Of a stretch of 64,000 nt of DNA, positions 63,328 through 64,000 are shown piece after piece. Every line of letters begins with the position of its first letter. Position 1 is the first letter of the stretch. The notes under the pieces were generated by a model. The model was not told the origin of the DNA, made no database searches, and worked only from the letters and a program-made list of their open reading frames with translations. The stretch comes from Paulinella micropora (taxonomy: Eukaryota; Cercozoa; Imbricatea; Euglyphida; Paulinellidae). The position numbers were made by a program, and so were the translations under genes. The DNA lies in the NCBI GenBank assembly GCA_019918135.1, contig WBZZ01001312.1, positions 1 through 64,000 on the forward strand. Reading direction: 5' to 3'.

Positions 63328-64000
63328 GTATCGTTTGGTTGAGTCACAGGAAGAAGAGGATCCGGAGGAACGACGAGGAGAAGGACGACGCGTACGAGGA
63401 GGAGGATCCGCAGCCTCCACGCGCACGCGTACGAAAGTCGCCAAACTTATGGTAAGTCTTTGTTCCGTACGTTATGTTGGAATACACCGTTTGCTGGGTG
63501 CTGTATGTGCAGTCTGGGGCCAGACAAAAATGCAAGCGTAAATTAAACGGCAAGATCAAATAAAGAAGCACTTCAGATCTAGAAGCATTACACTGGCTCG
63601 GCAGAGGCGAACGCGAAGGTTTTCACCGATAGAATCAGCCTAAACAGGCTGCGGAAGAATTTCCACTGCAAATGTAAGCGCTGCATGATGCTTTTCAACG
63701 TCACTGCCTGATTGAGGCCGCATCTGGTTAAACATAATGCAACCTAAAATAATCACACACCACGCGTACGATGTGAAATTTGGTAAAGGGATGTGGCACA
63801 TATGCATGATACACTTCTGGGGAAATTATTACAGTAAGACAAATTCTCTTGCCCCTAATCCCCCACTATTCTTTCCGTGCTTTGAGTCTATAAATGATCG
63901 TGTCAATGGAAATCCCCGTCTATTGTTAACTAACGCTCGAGAGAAAAAAGTGTTTTACACAGGAAAAGTGCAGGATCGTGACTTCCAGCTAGGCACTGAA
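63287..64000 (+). CDS. Plus-strand host gene, partial: three exons, open at window end
   Basis: Exon a (63,287-63,451, after CACTAG, before GTAAGT) encodes EQVDVQRPRKHKYRLVESQ, an acidic patch, then Arg-rich sequence ending TRTKVAKLM. Exon b (63,633-63,673, after CGATAG, before GTAAGC) encodes NQPKQAAEEFPLQ plus a split codon. Exon c (63,835 to the end, after ATTACAG) gives KTNSLAPNPPLFFPCFESIN, then RLLLTNAREKKVFYTGKVQD, open at base 64,000. Phases match at both junctions. The basic and acidic N-terminus suggests a nuclear protein. No family recognised. An unspliced frame from ATG 63,737 overlaps exon c. Confidence 0.5.

Overview
This is a stretch of a repeat-rich eukaryotic nuclear genome. 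Spliceosomal introns with GT-AG borders (about 42-570 bp), LINE, Copia and tyrosine-recombinase retrotransposons, tRNA-derived SINEs and TTAGGG-like interspersed repeats rule out a prokaryote. I cannot name the species. A unicellular eukaryote or alga is an inference from the short introns, the retroelement mix and the unfamiliar host proteins.

Layout. 1-5.6 kb: decayed Copia remnants, AT-rich noncoding DNA, one inverted-repeat element and CTAT microsatellites. 5.66-17.59 kb, minus strand: one large host gene. I could join 21 or 22 exons by splice signals, and from exon 2 on exon lengths and intron phases agree at every junction. It encodes a roughly 2,900-residue protein: pseudokinase, two PDZ-like domains, a coiled coil, a RanBP2-type zinc finger and long low-complexity or helical regions. 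17.6-37.6 kb: a dense repeat landscape. A decayed LINE (endonuclease plus reverse transcriptase, minus, 19.17-24.10 kb) is surrounded by 19 copies of a tRNA-derived SINE and by several other families, nearly all embedded in (ATT)n tracts. LINE, SINE and a 493-bp tandemly repeated unit share a 3' tail motif, which suggests that the LINE machinery mobilises the others.

37.6-50 kb: two diverged copies of a 1.1-kb A/C-rich noncoding unit, each preceded by a palindromic site in opposite orientation; a Copia element with an internally inverted pol segment; and a decayed tyrosine-recombinase (Ngaro/DIRS-like) retrotransposon with flanking direct repeats and an apparent intron in gag. 50-60.4 kb: LTR remnants, a second Copia copy (minus, 52.4-54.6 kb), a small three-exon host gene (54.60-55.59 kb, minus), and a third Copia copy (plus, 56.6-60.35 kb). 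The leader of that third copy carries four consecutive hairpins with one conserved loop and different, compensating stems. 60.35-63 kb: TTTCCC/GGGAAA-rich repeats and very long GAA tracts. 63.1-64 kb: the start of a plus-strand host gene that runs off the window.

The host genes show no functional link to one another. Most of the window is explained by retrotransposition into and beside older repeats. The least familiar signals are the hairpin array (56,884-57,018), the shared 3' tail of unrelated (ATT)n-tailed families, the flipped palindromic sites (38,040 and 40,257) and the multidomain pseudokinase gene.
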